Positions 23,472 to 32,823 of a stretch of DNA of 36,419 nucleotides are shown in pieces. Made by a program: the position numbers and the translations under genes. Every line of letters starts with the position of its first letter. Within the stretch, counting starts at the first letter, position 1. The DNA is from Candidatus Peribacteria bacterium (GTDB lineage: Bacteria; Patescibacteriota; Gracilibacteria; UBA1369; 2-02-FULL-48-14): assembly GCA_943357175.1 (NCBI GenBank), contig CALRGE010000004.1:1-36419 (forward strand), written 5' to 3'. The notes below the pieces were generated by a model that saw only the letters and a list, made by a program, of their open reading frames with translations, ran no database searches and was not told the origin of the DNA.

Positions 23472-26171
23472 TTAGGCCTGTGGTTTTCTTCTTTTAAATA
23501 TTGCGAGTGCAATCAGAGATAGAAGAACAAGTGCGCTTCCACCAATTGTTATAAGTGGTGAAACCCCTTCAGTTTGGCCTCCGGCGAAACCTGTTGTTGT
23601 TAATGTGAATTGTACTTGTACAGGTGCGCTCTGTGAATTATTAATGTTACTTACAGAGTAAACTGTGGCTGTGTGCTCTCCTGCTTCCAAGCCACTAGGT
23701 GCAGCTAGTTTAAAGTTCTGATCTGCAACGATTGTATTTGTTAGTACAAGACTTCTCCATGTTACAACTATGCTTGTGTCTTCACTTTGAGTTAGACCGT
23801 CGATTGTTGCGTTATTACCATCTACTTTTATCGCAATTTCTGGAGATTTAACCGTCACTGTCTTTGCAACACTTAACTCTTGAGGATGTGAAACAGAGAT
23901 TGTTTTATTATCTTTGCTCAATACCGCCGCAACTGTGTATTTTCCCTCTCCAAGTTCAGATGTGCTTAATGAATATAGTCCTTTTGCATCTGTTTTTGTT
24001 GTTCCGATTGTTGTTTGCTTACCGTCAGCATCAATTAGATAAATACTTACATCTGTATCTGGTGAATTTGTTCCACCCATCATGTATTGTTTACCAACTG
24101 AATTCTCTTGTCCCTTCTTAATATTACCTATGCTTATTGAATCAACTTTCGATGCTTTTGCAGGGTTAGTATCGTAAAGTAGTACTTCTGTTCCATCTGT
24201 TAATCCATCTGAATCAGAATCGTCATTTCTTGGATCAGTTCCCATTTGCAATTCCTGTTGATCAGACAAACCGTCTTTATCTGAATCAACTGTTCCTAAT
24301 GTCTCCCCTGCTTCTTTATTCAAAACTACATTGTTTTCAGCGATGTATGCAGCTGTAATTTTTGCATCTACAACTTTTGGATTGAACTTAGAAACTTCTC
24401 CAGATTTTTCCTTTTCATCTGCAATACCGTCACCGTCTGTATCGTAACTTGCCGGATTGCTTCCGTTTGTTAACTCTTCTGTATCTGCAACACCGTCTTT
24501 ATCTGAATCGTTCGATTTTGGATCTGTACCATATAAGAACTCTTTAATATCAGGCAGACCATCTTTATCTGTATCTGTTTCTGCAGTTAATAAATCGTCG
24601 CTTCCAAAATTCTGTTCCTTCCACCAAAGTGGAATTTCATCTGCACCTTTCTCTCCCATGAAATCTGATTTTAATAATGCAGGTGAGAAGCTTGGTGCTG
24701 ATTGTGGCACATATACTTCTAAAGGTGCATCTTGAACTTCTTGAGATTCTTCTTTTACATCAGCTACAGATGGTTCTGCACTAGGCTCTGGTGCATATAA
24801 ATTTGTATATGTCTCCTTAGTTTCTTTGCTTTCTACTTCTTTAACTTCTACTACTGCTTCAGGTTCTGGAGTTACTACTGGTGGCAGATTTACCTCCGGT
24901 TGAGTAGCTACAGATTCTTCTCCTGGTTCTGTTTCTGGTTCTCCGGCCATACTCTGACCTTCATCTTCAACTTCAGTTACGCCTGGGATATATGTAGGTA
25001 GGCCGCTGTTTTGTGTACCACTTGTTCCACCTGATGGCGCGATTGTTGCAGTTACAGTGCTTGATGTTCGCGCAAAAGCATCTACAGCCCTAATCTTAAA
25101 TATGTTTACCCCAACTATTGTTGGTACCGATAGAGTGAATGTACCGTCTCCTGCAACAGTTGTTGTGTATACATCATTAACATAAATTAGTGCGGCCACT
25201 TCACCTGAACCACTTATAAGTGATGATGAGCTACCGTATATTGGATCATACACAAGTGTTGGGGTTGTTGGTGCAGTTGTGTCTAGAGTTACATAATATG
25301 TACCTGTTGTTGAAACGTTGTTTGATAAATCTCTTGAATCCAAGATGAATGTATTTAAACCTTCTGACAGTGTGACTGGGTTACCAGTCCAACCTGTTGA
25401 TGGATCAGTTGCAATCACCAAATTACCTGATGCATACACCGCAGAATAAGCGTCCTTTGTTCCGGCAGGTATATACGTTGGATTTATTGTTGTGCCTGTT
25501 GCTGAAGTCATTATTGGCTCACTTGGCGGCGTCAAATCTGCCACAAGTGTTCCTGTACCTGTTGTTGCTGAGCTTCTTTTATTAGTTGTGTCATAGCTAT
25601 ATACCCAGTAATTATCATCAGTAACACCCTGACCAGCTACAACGAAACTAAGATCCATATCTATGTTATTGTAGTTTTTAAACATGGCGAGGCTGCCAGT
25701 ACCTGATAGAAGGAAAATTTCTGTTGGAGCTGGTGTACCATAAGTTCCGGCAATACCTGAAGTATTTGCAGTTGTAATAGTAACATCTGGTACTTTCCCG
25801 GCATTTGGGCTATTTGTGAAGGTTATTGGAGCAAGTCCATTACCAGGCAAATTATTTTCTAAAATCGCAATTCTATCTGTTGATGCTCCATCAACTGTGA
25901 TACCTGATAAGCCATTTCCTGCAATTGTCTGTGCAGGTCCATTGTGAGCACCGATGTATACATCAGTGACACCGGCATTAACTAAAATTCCGGATAGGCC
26001 ATTACCTCTTGGAGATTGATCAGGCAGAGTGCCGATTTCATTAAATTCTACTACTGAGTTTGAAGCTCCTGTTCCACTTATTACAATTCCGTTTCCAAGG
26101 TTTGAACCAATTATATTTTTATCTCCATCTACGTCAGCCGTACCTATTTTAACCGTACCCAAGGCATTCAC
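23472..26171 (-). CDS. Large surface protein, C-terminal part (beta-helix end, Ig-like, TSP3 repeats, membrane anchor)
   Basis: This ORF is 899 residues from a GTG at 26171, but the frame stays open back to 26397 and continues the beta-helix of the upstream ORF. It is almost certainly the second part of one gene. Order: end of the right-handed beta-helix (GDKNIIGSNLGNGIVISG, GNGLSGILVNAG), Ig-like repeats (about residues 215-380), a Pro/Glu/Val-rich linker, then calcium-binding thrombospondin type 3 repeats in two blocks (DTDKDGLPDIKEFLYGTDP, DTDGDGIADEKE, DSDKDGLSDQQELQMGTDP, DSDSDGLTDGTEVLLYDTNP). Two further beta-sandwich regions follow. The tail is a hydrophobic segment ending IALAIFKRRKPQA, a C-terminal membrane anchor. 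It is a cell-surface adhesin or stalk-like protein by architecture; its ligand is unknown. Confidence 0.8.
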   Translation of the reverse strand: MNALGTVKIGTADVDGDKNIIGSNLGNGIVISGTGASNSVVEFNEIGTLPDQSPRGNGLSGILVNAGVTDVYIGAHNGPAQTIAGNGLSGITVDGASTDRIAILENNLPGNGLAPITFTNSPNAGKVPDVTITTANTSGIAGTYGTPAPTEIFLLSGTGSLAMFKNYNNIDMDLSFVVAGQGVTDDNYWVYSYDTTNKRSSATTGTGTLVADLTPPSEPIMTSATGTTINPTYIPAGTKDAYSAVYASGNLVIATDPSTGWTGNPVTLSEGLNTFILDSRDLSNNVSTTGTYYVTLDTTAPTTPTLVYDPIYGSSSSLISGSGEVAALIYVNDVYTTTVAGDGTFTLSVPTIVGVNIFKIRAVDAFARTSSTVTATIAPSGGTSGTQNSGLPTYIPGVTEVEDEGQSMAGEPETEPGEESVATQPEVNLPPVVTPEPEAVVEVKEVESKETKETYTNLYAPEPSAEPSVADVKEESQEVQDAPLEVYVPQSAPSFSPALLKSDFMGEKGADEIPLWWKEQNFGSDDLLTAETDTDKDGLPDIKEFLYGTDPKSNDSDKDGVADTEELTNGSNPASYDTDGDGIADEKEKSGEVSKFNPKVVDAKITAAYIAENNVVLNKEAGETLGTVDSDKDGLSDQQELQMGTDPRNDDSDSDGLTDGTEVLLYDTNPAKASKVDSISIGNIKKGQENSVGKQYMMGGTNSPDTDVSIYLIDADGKQTTIGTTKTDAKGLYSLSTSELGEGKYTVAAVLSKDNKTISVSHPQELSVAKTVTVKSPEIAIKVDGNNATIDGLTQSEDTSIVVTWRSLVLTNTIVADQNFKLAAPSGLEAGEHTATVYSVSNINNSQSAPVQVQFTLTTTGFAGGQTEGVSPLITIGGSALVLLSLIALAIFKRRKPQA

Positions 26172-26356
26172 ACCCGACGCAGAATTTCCAAGTGCTGCAA
26201 GAGTTGATCCGACACCAATTGAGTTGTGATAAATTGTCGTTCCGGTTGAAGTATTTGCTGTATAAATACCAGCCTGAGTATTTCCGGAAATAACATTGTC
26301 TCGAATTTGAGTACCTGGTACCCATTCATCAATCTTAATTCCGTTTTGAGTATTTG

Positions 26357-27469
26357 CTACAGCGACTGTTCCCGATCCATCTGTACCGATATAGTTTTTT
26401 TAATCAAATTATCCATGGCACTTGGCCCGCTTAACAAAATACCGTTCTGGCCATTTCCTGAAATATAATTTCTTTGATTAGATGTATTCCCTCCAATTGT
26501 ATTTAGTCCACTAGTCATGCTAATTCCATTTTGAGCATTACCGGCAAGCCCTACCGTTGCAGTAATACCAATATAGTTACGTTTGATTGTAACCATCTGG
26601 GTTGTGCTACCAATCAATATTCCATTCGCGGCATTATTTACGATTATGTTAGATGTAAGATCGCTACCGCCTAGCAATGTATTCACCGAAGAGCCTGTTT
26701 GAACGTTAATACCGTTTTGACCGTTTCCAAGAGGTGCACCACCAAACATCATACCGATTGCATTTGCTCTAATATTTACACCTGTACCACTAATTACATC
26801 TATTCCATGTGCAGTACTTGATACGATTTCATTTCCGTTTAGTGCTCCATCTCCACCGATATTTATATTATCACCTCCTGAAATTGACACTCCAACATTA
26901 TTAGCTCCAAGTGTACCAATATAGTTATTATGAACATTAATACCATTTCCAGCTTCAATTGAAATTCCTGAGGAAGTTGAACCATAAATATAATTATTTT
27001 GTCTAATGGAGGTTCCACCAATTTGTGCGTTTGAAACGCCTTGATTGTTAATCACAATCCCCTTTCTACACCCGGAAAATCCGATCCCGTAAATTGTAGT
27101 ACCGTCCCCGGCACTTAGAGTAAAACAATCAATTGATGAACTACCCGCTAAAATTATATCAGCTGACCCCGGAATATCATCCGGAGCGGTTGTACCATCA
27201 ATTATGGCAGCTTGTATAATATCAATAGTTGACAATAGCGTAATTGTTCCTGTGGCTGTAAAGCTTACGGTATCCGTACCTGGATTTCCATTCGCGTCAA
27301 GAACGGCTTGCCTAAGTGAACCTGCTCCTGAGTCTGCTGTGTTTGTAACCGAATATGTTGCCGCTTTTGTGAGCGGAATATTCGAAAGATAAGTTGATGG
27401 AACAACTATACCTAGAGACAGGATTAATGTTACTAATCCTGAAATATATTTTTTGAATAGATTTGCCAT
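26357..27469 (-). CDS. Large surface protein, N-terminal part (signal peptide and beta-helix), ended by a frameshift
   Basis: 370 residues from an ATG. An N-terminal signal peptide (FKKYISGLVTLILSLGIVV, cleavage probably near KAATYS) precedes SLRQAVLDANGNPGTDTV, the usual opening of bacterial parallel beta-helix surface proteins, then many helix turns of NGI/NYIG type. The frame is lost at the A7 run 26401-26395 (- strand): after DNLIKK it reads 13 unrelated residues to TAG at 26359-26357. With one extra A the text becomes IKKNYIGTDGSGTVAVANTQ and joins the downstream ORF without a break, giving 1332 residues for 23472-27469. Earlier turns in this gene read IKRNYIG, which supports the reconstruction. 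It could be a sequencing or assembly error, a phase-variable tract or a real mutation. Confidence 0.8.
   Translation of the reverse strand: MANLFKKYISGLVTLILSLGIVVPSTYLSNIPLTKAATYSVTNTADSGAGSLRQAVLDANGNPGTDTVSFTATGTITLLSTIDIIQAAIIDGTTAPDDIPGSADIILAGSSSIDCFTLSAGDGTTIYGIGFSGCRKGIVINNQGVSNAQIGGTSIRQNNYIYGSTSSGISIEAGNGINVHNNYIGTLGANNVGVSISGGDNINIGGDGALNGNEIVSSTAHGIDVISGTGVNIRANAIGMMFGGAPLGNGQNGINVQTGSSVNTLLGGSDLTSNIIVNNAANGILIGSTTQMVTIKRNYIGITATVGLAGNAQNGISMTSGLNTIGGNTSNQRNYISGNGQNGILLSGPSAMDNLIKKTISVQMDREQSL
26395..26401 (-). other. A7 homopolymer where the surface-protein frame shifts
   Basis: Seven A residues (- strand) follow ATT. Eight would keep frame with the 23472-26397 ORF. A single -1 slip of the Lys-tRNA on AAA would also enter that frame (AAA then AAC). 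Confidence 0.6.
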
Positions 27470-27500
27470 ACTCGCGGTATAAATTTTTATTTATCCCGAT

Positions 27501-27506
27501 ATTATA
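27501..27506 (-). promoter_or_regulatory. -10 element for the surface-protein gene
   Basis: TATAAT (27506-27501 on the - strand) lies 31 bp before the ATG at 27469. TAGATA at 27529-27524 is a weak -35 at 17-bp spacing. It sits in the 53-bp gap after the hydrolase gene, so the surface protein probably has its own promoter. Confidence 0.45.
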
Positions 27507-27522
27507 GCAAAATTCCTGGACT

Positions 27523-28425
27523 TTATCTAGTGCTTGGTTTCAGAAGAGTATGAATATGATCTGCAACAGTCTGCATTAGATTCATATCAAAGGAGTCAGC
27601 CAACATTTTTGGCAGATTGTTTTCATCAAGTGCAGATTTAATTTTTTCTTCATTTAAATAAATCTTCCGCAGTCCACCGGAAAGTGCTGAGTTTATCATA
27701 AGAACAGTATGCTTATAATCAGGTTGTGCGTGATCTTTTTCAGTTTGAATTCTCCAATATGGAACTTTAATTTTTGCTATAAAAGTTGAAGCCTCACGTT
27801 CAGCCCAAAAAGTTTCATCATCACAATCTGCAACTTCATCTAAATGACCAAGGCCTGAGCCATCACAACCGGCAGTGTCATCTCTATTTGCAGGCCCTTC
27901 AAAATCAGATAGAAATTTAATTGGGAGATCAGGATATCGAGATAAAACACCTGAGGCCATAGTGACTCCAAAAGAGAACGATGCAATTCCCATCTGATCT
28001 GAATCCACTTCCGGTAATTTTGATGCATATTCAATAATTGCATTTAAACCATCTTGTTGAATAAATCCTCCATTATCTTCTTCGCCTTCACTTGCCCCTC
28101 TACCATCAGGATCAAAAATTACTACAGTAAAACCTTCATCAGCCAAATCTTGGGCCGATTTTTTTCGGCTTAAGAATTCGGAACTGTCTCCTGAACCGCC
28201 AGGCACTAAAAACACAGTCGGTAGTTTTTCATTATTCCAATCTGTTGGATGTATAATTTTTACATATAATTTTGCTGAATTAGATGGGTTTTCAATATAA
28301 TAAGTATCTTTTATTTCGTGTTTCGACTTTGTATCACTTGTAGAATTAGCATTTGAACATGCCGAAAGAAATATGAAACAAACAAGTAAAATTATATTCT
28401 TATTGAGCTTTTGCCTAATTTTCAT
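27523..28425 (-). CDS. Alpha/beta-hydrolase lipoprotein
   Basis: A 300-residue exported protein. The signal peptide ends in a lipobox (FIFLSACSNANS, Cys at about residue 23). The fold is that of dienelactone hydrolase-like or prolyl-oligopeptidase-like hydrolases: VFLVPGGSGDSSEF (oxyanion region), FDPDGRGASEG, then the nucleophile elbow GIASFSFGVTMASG, in which the usual GxSxG reads SFSFG. A candidate catalytic His is in VADHIHTLL at the C-terminus, and an Asp may come from the EKDHAQPDY region. It likely hydrolyses an ester or peptide outside the membrane; the substrate is unknown. It precedes the surface-protein gene but that gene seems to have its own promoter. Confidence 0.78.
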   Translation of the reverse strand: MKIRQKLNKNIILLVCFIFLSACSNANSTSDTKSKHEIKDTYYIENPSNSAKLYVKIIHPTDWNNEKLPTVFLVPGGSGDSSEFLSRKKSAQDLADEGFTVVIFDPDGRGASEGEEDNGGFIQQDGLNAIIEYASKLPEVDSDQMGIASFSFGVTMASGVLSRYPDLPIKFLSDFEGPANRDDTAGCDGSGLGHLDEVADCDDETFWAEREASTFIAKIKVPYWRIQTEKDHAQPDYKHTVLMINSALSGGLRKIYLNEEKIKSALDENNLPKMLADSFDMNLMQTVADHIHTLLKPSTR

Positions 28426-28530
28426 CTTTGGATTTCAGGAAGTAGTAGGTAATTGTACCGATTGTAGAAACATCATTCCTAATATGTCCATGATTTTATT
28501 TTAGTCATAATTATGCTTAAATCAATGTGT

Positions 28531-30237
28531 ATGCAAAAAATAGTTGTACTAAGCGAGGAATTGATAAGCCAAATCGCCGCCGGTGAGGTTATTGAAAGGC
28601 CTGCGTCTGCTTTGAAAGAACTTTTAGAAAATAGTATTGATGCCGGTGCAGATAAAATCTCAGTTGAGATTGAGGAGGGCGGATTGAAGAAAATTCGTGT
28701 TAGCGACAACGGGAGTGGCATGAATGCAGATGATGCGCGCTTGTGCTTCAAGAAACATGCGACTAGTAAAATTAAATCGATTGAAGATTTATTTTGCGTG
28801 AAAAGTTTGGGCTTTCGCGGAGAAGCACTTGCCAGTATTGCAAGCATTGCTCGTGTTGTTTTGGAAACTAACGAATCGCGCGTGGGAACTTTGGTGGAAA
28901 TTGATGGTGGAAAAGAAATTAGATTTGAAGAGAGTGCTTGTTCAAAAGGAACAGATATTTCAATATTAGGACTTTTTCAACACACGCCTGTGAGAAAAAA
29001 ATATATGAAACAGGAAAGAACGGAGTACGGTCATATTTTTGACGTACTTTCGAATGTGGCGTTGTCTCACCCAGAAATTTCTTTCAAATTGAAAAATAAT
29101 AATGAAGAAGTTTTTGATTTACCTGGTCGACAGTCTTTGAAAGAAAGAATTCGCTCTTTATATGGGGATGCAGCAAATTCGTTGATTCCAATCAATTATC
29201 AACAGTCAAATTTAATGTTGAGCGGATTTGTGGGTAAACCGGAACTTTCAAGATCAAGTAAAAAATATCAATTTTTGTTTGTAAACGGTCGGCCAATTGA
29301 GGATAGAATGATTTCACATGCGGTTAAAGATGCCTTCCATTCACTTCTGATGCATGAGAAATTTCCTTGGTATTTGATAGATATGCAAATTGATCCGAAT
29401 TTGATTGATGTGAATGTTCACCCACGAAAACTTGAAATCAGATTCCTCAATCAGCAGGAAGTTTTTAGAGTTGTGATGTCGACGATTCATCATGCACTGG
29501 AGGCTAATGTTTTGGCACCGATAATTGGTCAACAGAAGGTTGAGTTTTCACGGGAGCCGGAATCAGGATTTGTACCTGTATTTGAACTAAATGCTGACCT
29601 TCGGCCTAGTTTTGAGCGACAGCCACAATCAATCCGCGAAGCTGCGCCACAGAAACTTATTGAATTTGAAAAAGTTTACATGCGTCCGATTGCACAAGTT
29701 GCCAACTCTTATATTGTTGCAGAAAGTGAAGAAGGGCTGATTTTGATTGATCAACATGCAGCACATGAAAGAGTGCGATATGCAAGATTGATTGAGAATT
29801 TGGAGAGTAAAAAAATTGAAAAACAGGCACTTTTAGTTCCGTTAGAACTGGAATTAGGCAAGGATGGTTATCGAATTGTTAAGGATCATTTGGCAGATTT
29901 TGAAGTTTTAGGATTTGAGCTTGAGGAATTTGGTGGACGAACTTTTTTGCTAAGGGCGACACCTTTTGGCGTGCGGAATCCGGATGCTTTTTTGAACGAA
30001 ATTATTAGTGATTTAAATGCGAATCCTGTGAAGGATTTTAGAGAAACTTTGCTGACTTATACGGCTTGTCGAGGTGCGATAAAATTTGGTGATAATTTGA
30101 CGATTAGCGAAATGGAGGGGCTGATTCGTGACATGGAAAAAACCAAACATTGTAGTCATTGTCCACATGGCAGGCCAGCATTTGTTACTTTGACTTTTGA
30201 TGGTCTTGAGACGATGTTTAAAAGGAAGAATTTTTAG
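28531..30237 (+). CDS. mutL: DNA mismatch repair protein MutL
   Basis: The matchmaker ATPase of mismatch repair, 568 residues from the chosen ATG. GHKL ATPase motifs are complete: ELLENSIDAGA, VSDNGSGM, KHATSKI, LGFRGEALASIASIA. The C-terminal dimer domain has DQHAAHERVRY, ACRGAIKFGD and CPHGRPAF, as in MutL proteins with nicking activity. The motif DQHA(X)2E(X)4E lacks its last Glu (Ala instead). I prefer the ATG at 28531 over those at 28513 and 28525. From it there are 14 residues before IAAGEV, as in other MutL proteins, and a possible -10 (CATAAT, 28506-28511) would start transcription after 28513. mutS is not in the window. Confidence 0.93.
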   Translation: MQKIVVLSEELISQIAAGEVIERPASALKELLENSIDAGADKISVEIEEGGLKKIRVSDNGSGMNADDARLCFKKHATSKIKSIEDLFCVKSLGFRGEALASIASIARVVLETNESRVGTLVEIDGGKEIRFEESACSKGTDISILGLFQHTPVRKKYMKQERTEYGHIFDVLSNVALSHPEISFKLKNNNEEVFDLPGRQSLKERIRSLYGDAANSLIPINYQQSNLMLSGFVGKPELSRSSKKYQFLFVNGRPIEDRMISHAVKDAFHSLLMHEKFPWYLIDMQIDPNLIDVNVHPRKLEIRFLNQQEVFRVVMSTIHHALEANVLAPIIGQQKVEFSREPESGFVPVFELNADLRPSFERQPQSIREAAPQKLIEFEKVYMRPIAQVANSYIVAESEEGLILIDQHAAHERVRYARLIENLESKKIEKQALLVPLELELGKDGYRIVKDHLADFEVLGFELEEFGGRTFLLRATPFGVRNPDAFLNEIISDLNANPVKDFRETLLTYTACRGAIKFGDNLTISEMEGLIRDMEKTKHCSHCPHGRPAFVTLTFDGLETMFKRKNF

Positions 30238-30271
30238 AGGTAAAGGTTTGTGAGAGGAGGATTTGTCGGGC

Positions 30272-30299
30272 TTGACTTTCTAGGAATTTGATGTAGAAT
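30272..30299 (+). promoter_or_regulatory. Promoter of the small lipoprotein gene
   Basis: TTGACT (30272-30277) and TAGAAT (30294-30299) are 16 bp apart. The start site would be near 30306, leaving a leader of about 16 nt before the ATG at 30322, with no Shine-Dalgarno. Confidence 0.5.
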
Positions 30300-30321
30300 A
30301 TCGACCTATTAACAAAAAAAT

Positions 30322-30738
30322 ATGTCAAAAATGAACCTGAAAACATTAGCTTTAGCAGGAGCACTAGCAGGATGTTCTGAAAAACCTGTGGCGCCTAGCA
30401 TGGCACCTGAGTTTGCACCTGAAGACACGGAAATTGCTGAAACAGCGAAAGATGTGAAAAACGAAATAGATTGGACCTGTGATGCGTATTTATCCTTCAA
30501 ATCATGGGGTGAATATATTGCGGCAATTAAAGACTGCAGAGTAAACATTGATGTTACTCGAGAAATTAGAGGAATTGATCCGAGTTTAGCTGAAGGTGAC
30601 ATAAATATTGCCGGCTACGAACCAGATACTGATGAACTTTATGTTAGCAGTGGAAAAAATACTTGGATCGTTTCAGGCTTGAGCGATATTGTTCAAGAAT
30701 TACCAAGCGCAAAAGTAACAGGCAAAAAAATTCAGTAA
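30322..30738 (+). CDS. Small putative lipoprotein
   Basis: 138 residues with a short lipoprotein signal (LKTLALAGALAGCSEKP, lipobox Cys at about residue 18). The mature part begins with a Pro/Glu/Ala-rich linker (APSMAPEFAPEDTE). Its globular part has two cysteines (WTCDAY and KDCRVN) that could form a disulfide. It is not recognisable as any family I know. It starts from its own promoter 84 bp after mutL and ends at the base before the convergent DUF4012 gene. Confidence 0.72.
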   Translation: MSKMNLKTLALAGALAGCSEKPVAPSMAPEFAPEDTEIAETAKDVKNEIDWTCDAYLSFKSWGEYIAAIKDCRVNIDVTREIRGIDPSLAEGDINIAGYEPDTDELYVSSGKNTWIVSGLSDIVQELPSAKVTGKKIQ

Positions 30739-32823
30739 CTAACGATAAAGCAGCTTTATATCTAAATCAGATTCGAAGCTGTTTTTTAGTATGTAATCAA
30801 AAGGTTCCTCTGGTGGATTTGGAAGCGGATAACTAGAAAGTAAGCTGCGTTCTGAAGTGAAGGTTTTTGTGAAATCGATGTTTTTGAGCCCCGGCTGTTT
30901 GTAGACATGGAAATTATATTCTGTGAAATTTCCGTTGAAAGATTTAGGAAGTGCGTATTGTATTGAAAATGATTTTGATTCACCTGGATTTACGATTGAT
31001 TCAGCATAGAAATATGAAACTTCTTCGAGTGGATCATAGTAAAATTGAAGATCATCGCGAAGCACTCCGGAAGTAGATAGTATTCTTGAGCCTTCTGGCA
31101 AGTAGATTCGAATTCCTGTTTTATTAGCTGCGTTTCCAAGGATTTTTTCAAGATCGGGATTCCATTTTGTGAAGCCATATTCTTCTGTGATTTTTTTAAT
31201 CCATGAAAGTGTTGAGGCGTTAAAAGTGTGAGTTCTAGAAATTGATACTGTGCCCACAACGCCCCCATCAGTAAGAATTTGAGTATCGTGATTTATTGAA
31301 GTTTGCATGTAACGATCACTTTTATTAGCCCCGATATTTGTGAAAATCGGCATAAAATAATCGTCGCTTAGAGTGAATGCACCGTCTAAGTGAAGTTGAG
31401 TAATGAGGCTCTGTACTTCCGGGAATTTATGGTAAGCAAGAATTTGTTTTTTACCCGCCTCAAGCATCACTCGCGCAGCGAGCTTCCTATCTATTTCAGT
31501 ATTTTTTAGCTTCTCCAAGAATGATTTTACGAGCTCGTTTAGAATTTGTTTTGGTGAACCGACTCCATAATATTTTGATTCAACAAGTGTGCTTAAAAGT
31601 GTTGGCAGAGTTTCTGCAGAAATTGCTTTGCCAAGTGATGGAACCGTTAAAGGACCAGTTTCTTCTAGCATTGCCTGCATTGCTGATAGATTTACACCGA
31701 TTACTCCGTCAACTCCTGGGCCCCCTTCTTGTTCAAGAAACCAAGCTGCTTTTTGTGCGGAATATGTGAAATCAGGAGAGATGTTGCTATCACGCATTCG
31801 CCAAAATCTGCTTAATGCTTTTAGTTCATGAATTGGCACTTCGATTGGATTTTGATAGATTCCATCATATTCATAAACATCATGGAATTCGTAATTTGTG
31901 AGACGTCCGTCGTTTAAATCTACTAAAACGAAACTACCAATGAAGCCTCCACCCGGGCGCATTTCATCATTGTTCATGAGAAGTACAAGATATCGTTGAG
32001 GATAGCGATTTCCGAGCATCGTCAAAACCGCATCTTTATTTTCAACCCACATTTGAAACATAACTGAAATTGCTTTAACTTTTTCACGAAAATCGATAAA
32101 TTTTGTTTCATAGTCAGTCGTGCTCAGATCAACTTTTGCAAGAAGAGCATTTATTTCTTCAAGTTTTGCTGACGCAGGTTCAAGATCATTTATAGAAATT
32201 TGATTTAGATATTCTGTTAATGAGCCTTCTTTTGGTAGATTTTCAAAAGATGTTTTTGCACTTGCAAGGTGTTGGCCAACTTCAGCAATTAAAGTTCCTG
32301 AATCAAGAATATTTCTTAGACTTTTTACCTCTGCAGGTTCAGCCAACCACTCAGACTGATGAACAAGTAGAAACTTACTTTTTTCTTCCGCTTCTGCAAA
32401 AAGTTGTTGAGCTTCATCAAATAGAATCATTTCTGAGCCATTCTCACCAGATATTACAGATTGGCCTGCACCCTTAAGTGATGTGAAAGCTTCCGCTGCT
32501 GATGCCAGTGCCTCCTTACCTTTAGTTTTACCCAAAAATAAAACCTGGCCGAGGTTCAAAAGTACTATTAAAAATACTGCCGACGCAATCATTCCAATTC
32601 TGCCCAAGCCTTGTTTATCAGGTGAAATTTCTCCTACAATGCAAATTCTACCGGAGGGAGTTCTTTGCGATTTAATTTCTTCTTTTGTGTTGATTGTGAC
32701 GTTTTCATGTGCCTTAGTTTTTTTTATTCCATCTACAGATTTTAAATTCAACAAATGCTCAGAGGCGATTGGGAGCTCTTCTTCGGCCAAAATCTCCGGT
32801 CCTATGTCTAATTTGAGATTCAT
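30739..32823 (-). CDS. DUF4012 family membrane-anchored envelope protein
   Basis: A 694-residue protein with a cytoplasmic N-terminus (about residues 1-73), one membrane segment (about 75-97, IGMIASAVFLIVLLNLGQVLF) and a long outside domain. A helical stretch (about 100-270) precedes the DUF4012 core, seen in MNNDEMRPGGGFIGSFVLVD (about 278-297) and WFLEQEGGPGVDGVIGVNL. The family is common in CPR and Gram-positive bacteria; it is related to LytR-CpsA-Psr-like surface-assembly proteins in some annotations, but its reaction is not established. It overlaps the start of the upstream gene's stop by 4 bp, forming a two-gene envelope unit. Confidence 0.87.
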   Translation of the reverse strand: MNLKLDIGPEILAEEELPIASEHLLNLKSVDGIKKTKAHENVTINTKEEIKSQRTPSGRICIVGEISPDKQGLGRIGMIASAVFLIVLLNLGQVLFLGKTKGKEALASAAEAFTSLKGAGQSVISGENGSEMILFDEAQQLFAEAEEKSKFLLVHQSEWLAEPAEVKSLRNILDSGTLIAEVGQHLASAKTSFENLPKEGSLTEYLNQISINDLEPASAKLEEINALLAKVDLSTTDYETKFIDFREKVKAISVMFQMWVENKDAVLTMLGNRYPQRYLVLLMNNDEMRPGGGFIGSFVLVDLNDGRLTNYEFHDVYEYDGIYQNPIEVPIHELKALSRFWRMRDSNISPDFTYSAQKAAWFLEQEGGPGVDGVIGVNLSAMQAMLEETGPLTVPSLGKAISAETLPTLLSTLVESKYYGVGSPKQILNELVKSFLEKLKNTEIDRKLAARVMLEAGKKQILAYHKFPEVQSLITQLHLDGAFTLSDDYFMPIFTNIGANKSDRYMQTSINHDTQILTDGGVVGTVSISRTHTFNASTLSWIKKITEEYGFTKWNPDLEKILGNAANKTGIRIYLPEGSRILSTSGVLRDDLQFYYDPLEEVSYFYAESIVNPGESKSFSIQYALPKSFNGNFTEYNFHVYKQPGLKNIDFTKTFTSERSLLSSYPLPNPPEEPFDYILKNSFESDLDIKLLYR

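Noticed and set aside
28479-28847. 122-codon - strand ORF over the mutL start
   Set aside because: The opposite strand encodes the highly conserved MutL ATPase motifs here.
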